Shown here: positions 13,827 to 15,322 of the stretch, in pieces | How the letters are laid out: every line of letters starts with the position of its first letter | How positions within the stretch are numbered: the first letter of the stretch is position 1 | NCBI GenBank assembly: GCA_016209725.1 | Contig: JACQVO010000043.1 | Location: forward strand, 1 to 15,322 | DNA from: Candidatus Methylomirabilota bacterium | GTDB lineage: Bacteria; Methylomirabilota; Methylomirabilia; Methylomirabilales; 2-02-FULL-66-22 | Direction of reading: 5' to 3' | DNA length: 15,322 nt | Program-made: the position numbers and the translations under genes | The notes under the pieces: model-generated | Seen by the model: the letters and a program-made list of their open reading frames with translations, nothing else | Databases searched by the model: none | Told to the model about the DNA's origin: nothing

Positions 13827-14081
13827 CGGCAGGTCGCATCGACTCGAGGCTGGGGGACCAGGCGGTAGAGCAGTGGGGCCTGTAGAAAACATCGTCATTG
13901 ACCTCCGTTCCGTTTTGCTCCGGAAGATGGCCCGGCACTCGATGCCCCGGCCTGCAATGAGATCGCGGGAGCGGCAGGGCATTCGGTGGGAGGACTGTTT
14001 TCCAGAAGGCGGGGTGCCCCCAGCGGGATTCGATGATTCGAACCGTTTGGGCAGTATCCATATTCGGCCCTGATGAGGAAT
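13827..14081. other. Intergenic region, nothing recognised
   Basis: About 255 bases between the B3/4 gene and the dehydrogenase. Short frames on both strands have no recognisable pattern. A small inverted repeat TTCGA-TGAT-TCGAA lies near 14027-14040. A T-loop-like word on the minus strand (GGTTCGAATC) is not accompanied by the rest of a tRNA. A promoter for the next gene is expected, but no convincing boxes are visible. Confidence 0.4.
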
Positions 14082-14093
14082 GGGAGGCAAGAC

Positions 14094-15167
14094 ATGAAGA
14101 ATTATGCGCCGCAACGAGTGAATCCCCGGAAGCTTGAGCGGCTCGTCTCGTTAGCCTTCCAGAGGGTTGGCGTGCCTCTTGGCGATGCGGACTTGACGGC
14201 CAAGATCCTCGTGGATGCCGACCTGCGGGGAATCGACTCTCACGGGGTGATCAACCTCCACGGGTACTACATCAAGGGGATCCAAAACGGAACCATCAAG
14301 AGCAGGCCAGAGATCAAGATAGCAGCGGGCAGCCCGACGACCGCGTCGGTTGACGGAGACAACGGTCTTGGCTTTGTCGTCAGCCACAGGGCCATGGACG
14401 CATGCATCAGAATGGCCCGGGAGTATGGGACGGGATGGGCGAGCGTATGCAACAGCACCCACTCCGGCGCGGGGGCCTATTACGTCCTCATGGCCGCGGA
14501 GCAGAATATGATCGGCATACACTTTTCCACGGGGGGCTCGACCGTGGCTGCTCCTGGTGGCAAGGGTCGCCTCATCGGCAACAACGTGATCGCCTTTGCA
14601 GCGCCCGGGAAGCAGCATGGGCCATTTGTCCTCGACATGGCGCCGACCATGGCCATCGCCAACAAGCTGCACATGCTGCAGTGGGAAGGGAAGCGCATGC
14701 CGGAAGGGTGGGCCATAGATTCGGAAGGGCGCCCGATCACCGACCCCAACGTATACTTTGCGCAGGAAGGAGCCATTCTCCCCTTGGGAAGCACCCCCGC
14801 CAACGGTGTCCACAAGGGTTTCGGACTCTTGCTTCTTTCAGACATTCTGACGGGACTCTTGTCGGGGGATGGCGGGAGCATGTTCCGCCGAAAGGGCGAG
14901 CACAGCCATGCCTTCTGTGCCTTGCGTATCGACGCGTTTCCTAGCGGTGGTGATTTCAAGGACCTCATGGATGCAATGGTCGAAAAGCTGCATGCAACCC
15001 CGACCGTCGAGGGTGTCGGTCGCGTACGCTACCCCGGCGAACGAGGCAATCTCACCTACAAAGAGAGAAGCGCCAATGGCATACCTCTTCGTCAGAATGT
15101 CGTTGATGATCTGCAGAGGATGAGCGAAGATCTGAACCTCCCCATGGACGACATCTGGGAACAGTAG
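14094..15167 (+). CDS. Ldh_2 family malate/L-lactate-type dehydrogenase
   Basis: 357 residues, full length for the Ldh_2 (MDH/LDH type 2, YlbC/ComC/AllD) family of NAD(P)-dependent 2-hydroxy acid oxidoreductases with a fold unlike classical LDH. Seen motifs: DLRGIDSHGVINLHGYY (43-59) with R45 and H50, VDGDNGLGFVVSHRAM (86-101), NSTHSGAGAYY (120-130) with the presumed catalytic H123, GGKGRLIGNN (155-164), FVLDMAPTMAIANK (178-191) and HKGFGLLLLSDILTGLLSG (240-258). Members oxidise malate, (R)-sulfolactate, ureidoglycolate or related acids; the substrate here is not evident. GGGAGG (14082-14087) six bases upstream supports the ATG at 14094 over the one at 14073. Codon use looks less GC-biased than in the operons upstream. 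Confidence 0.93.
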   Translation: MKNYAPQRVNPRKLERLVSLAFQRVGVPLGDADLTAKILVDADLRGIDSHGVINLHGYYIKGIQNGTIKSRPEIKIAAGSPTTASVDGDNGLGFVVSHRAMDACIRMAREYGTGWASVCNSTHSGAGAYYVLMAAEQNMIGIHFSTGGSTVAAPGGKGRLIGNNVIAFAAPGKQHGPFVLDMAPTMAIANKLHMLQWEGKRMPEGWAIDSEGRPITDPNVYFAQEGAILPLGSTPANGVHKGFGLLLLSDILTGLLSGDGGSMFRRKGEHSHAFCALRIDAFPSGGDFKDLMDAMVEKLHATPTVEGVGRVRYPGERGNLTYKERSANGIPLRQNVVDDLQRMSEDLNLPMDDIWEQ

Positions 15168-15322
15168 CATTTCCAGCGAGGGGGACGAACCACTGGGGGC
15201 TACGCGCCGAGACGGTGAGCCGCGACAGCCGGGGCTGCGGGGTCCCCTGGCGGCGAGGCGACAGTTAACGAAGGCAATGACGTCCCCCAATACGGGTGAT
15301 CGCGGAGAGTGAGTTCCTCGAC
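15168..15322. other. Window end, no gene recognised
   Basis: No protein pattern seen on either strand. A GC-rich imperfect hairpin (around ccgcgacagcc / ggctgcgg, 15221-15240) follows the dehydrogenase gene by about 55 bases but lacks a T-run, so it is only a weak terminator candidate. Confidence 0.3.

Noticed and set aside
14020..14055. Minus-strand word GGTTCGAATC resembling a tRNA T-loop
   Set aside because: The flanking bases do not form a 5-bp T stem, and there is no acceptor stem, anticodon arm or D arm.

Overview
The window comes from a high-GC bacterial chromosome. Coding density is typical, operons are short and Shine-Dalgarno sequences are clear. The mix of genes (branched-chain amino acid transporter remnants, TauABC/NMT1-type transporter, several ThDP enzymes, thiolase, PaaI-type thioesterase, Ldh_2 dehydrogenase, decayed toxin-antitoxin loci) resembles uncultured soil or subsurface lineages such as Rokubacteria/Methylomirabilota or deep-branching Proteobacteria. 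That placement is inference from gene content and composition; no marker gene is present.

Layout. (1) 1-351 is the 3' end of a livF-type ABC ATPase. (2) 422-1470 is a relic zone: the N-terminal third of a SIR2-like protein runs head-on into a PIN toxin that has lost its C-terminal tip, and the PIN gene is paired with a Phd/YefM antitoxin that keeps a convincing promoter and palindromic operator. (3) 1746-6002 is the main intact operon: periplasmic binding protein, permease and ATPase of a TauABC/SsuABC-like importer, followed at 12 bases by a fold-type I PLP enzyme whose substrate I do not recognise. (4) 6003-6900 is a second relic zone: a decayed livF 3' tail, a 17-bp tandem duplication, and a hig locus in which the first 30 codons of HigB are fused in frame to HigA. 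(5) 7207-10655 is a second operon: an acetolactate-synthase-like ThDP enzyme, a hotdog thioesterase and a PcaF/PaaJ-like thiolase. (6) 10680-13826: a palindromic intergenic repeat, a PDC/IPDC-type ThDP decarboxylase, a second inverted repeat, an SRPBCC protein and a free-standing B3/4 (PheRS-beta editing-like) domain protein. (7) 14094-15167 is an Ldh_2 family malate/lactate-type dehydrogenase.

How the genes may work together. The importer plus PLP enzyme look like one uptake-and-conversion unit for a small amino- or sulfonate-type compound. The two ThDP enzymes, thioesterase, thiolase and Ldh_2 enzyme could handle 2-oxo acids and acyl-CoAs, for example in peripheral aromatic or 2-hydroxy/2-oxo acid catabolism. 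No substrate can be read from the sequence. The two relic zones each begin after a livF 3' end and each hold a damaged toxin-antitoxin locus, so this looks like a recombination-prone neighbourhood. I see no CRISPR array, tRNA, rRNA or intact insertion sequence.
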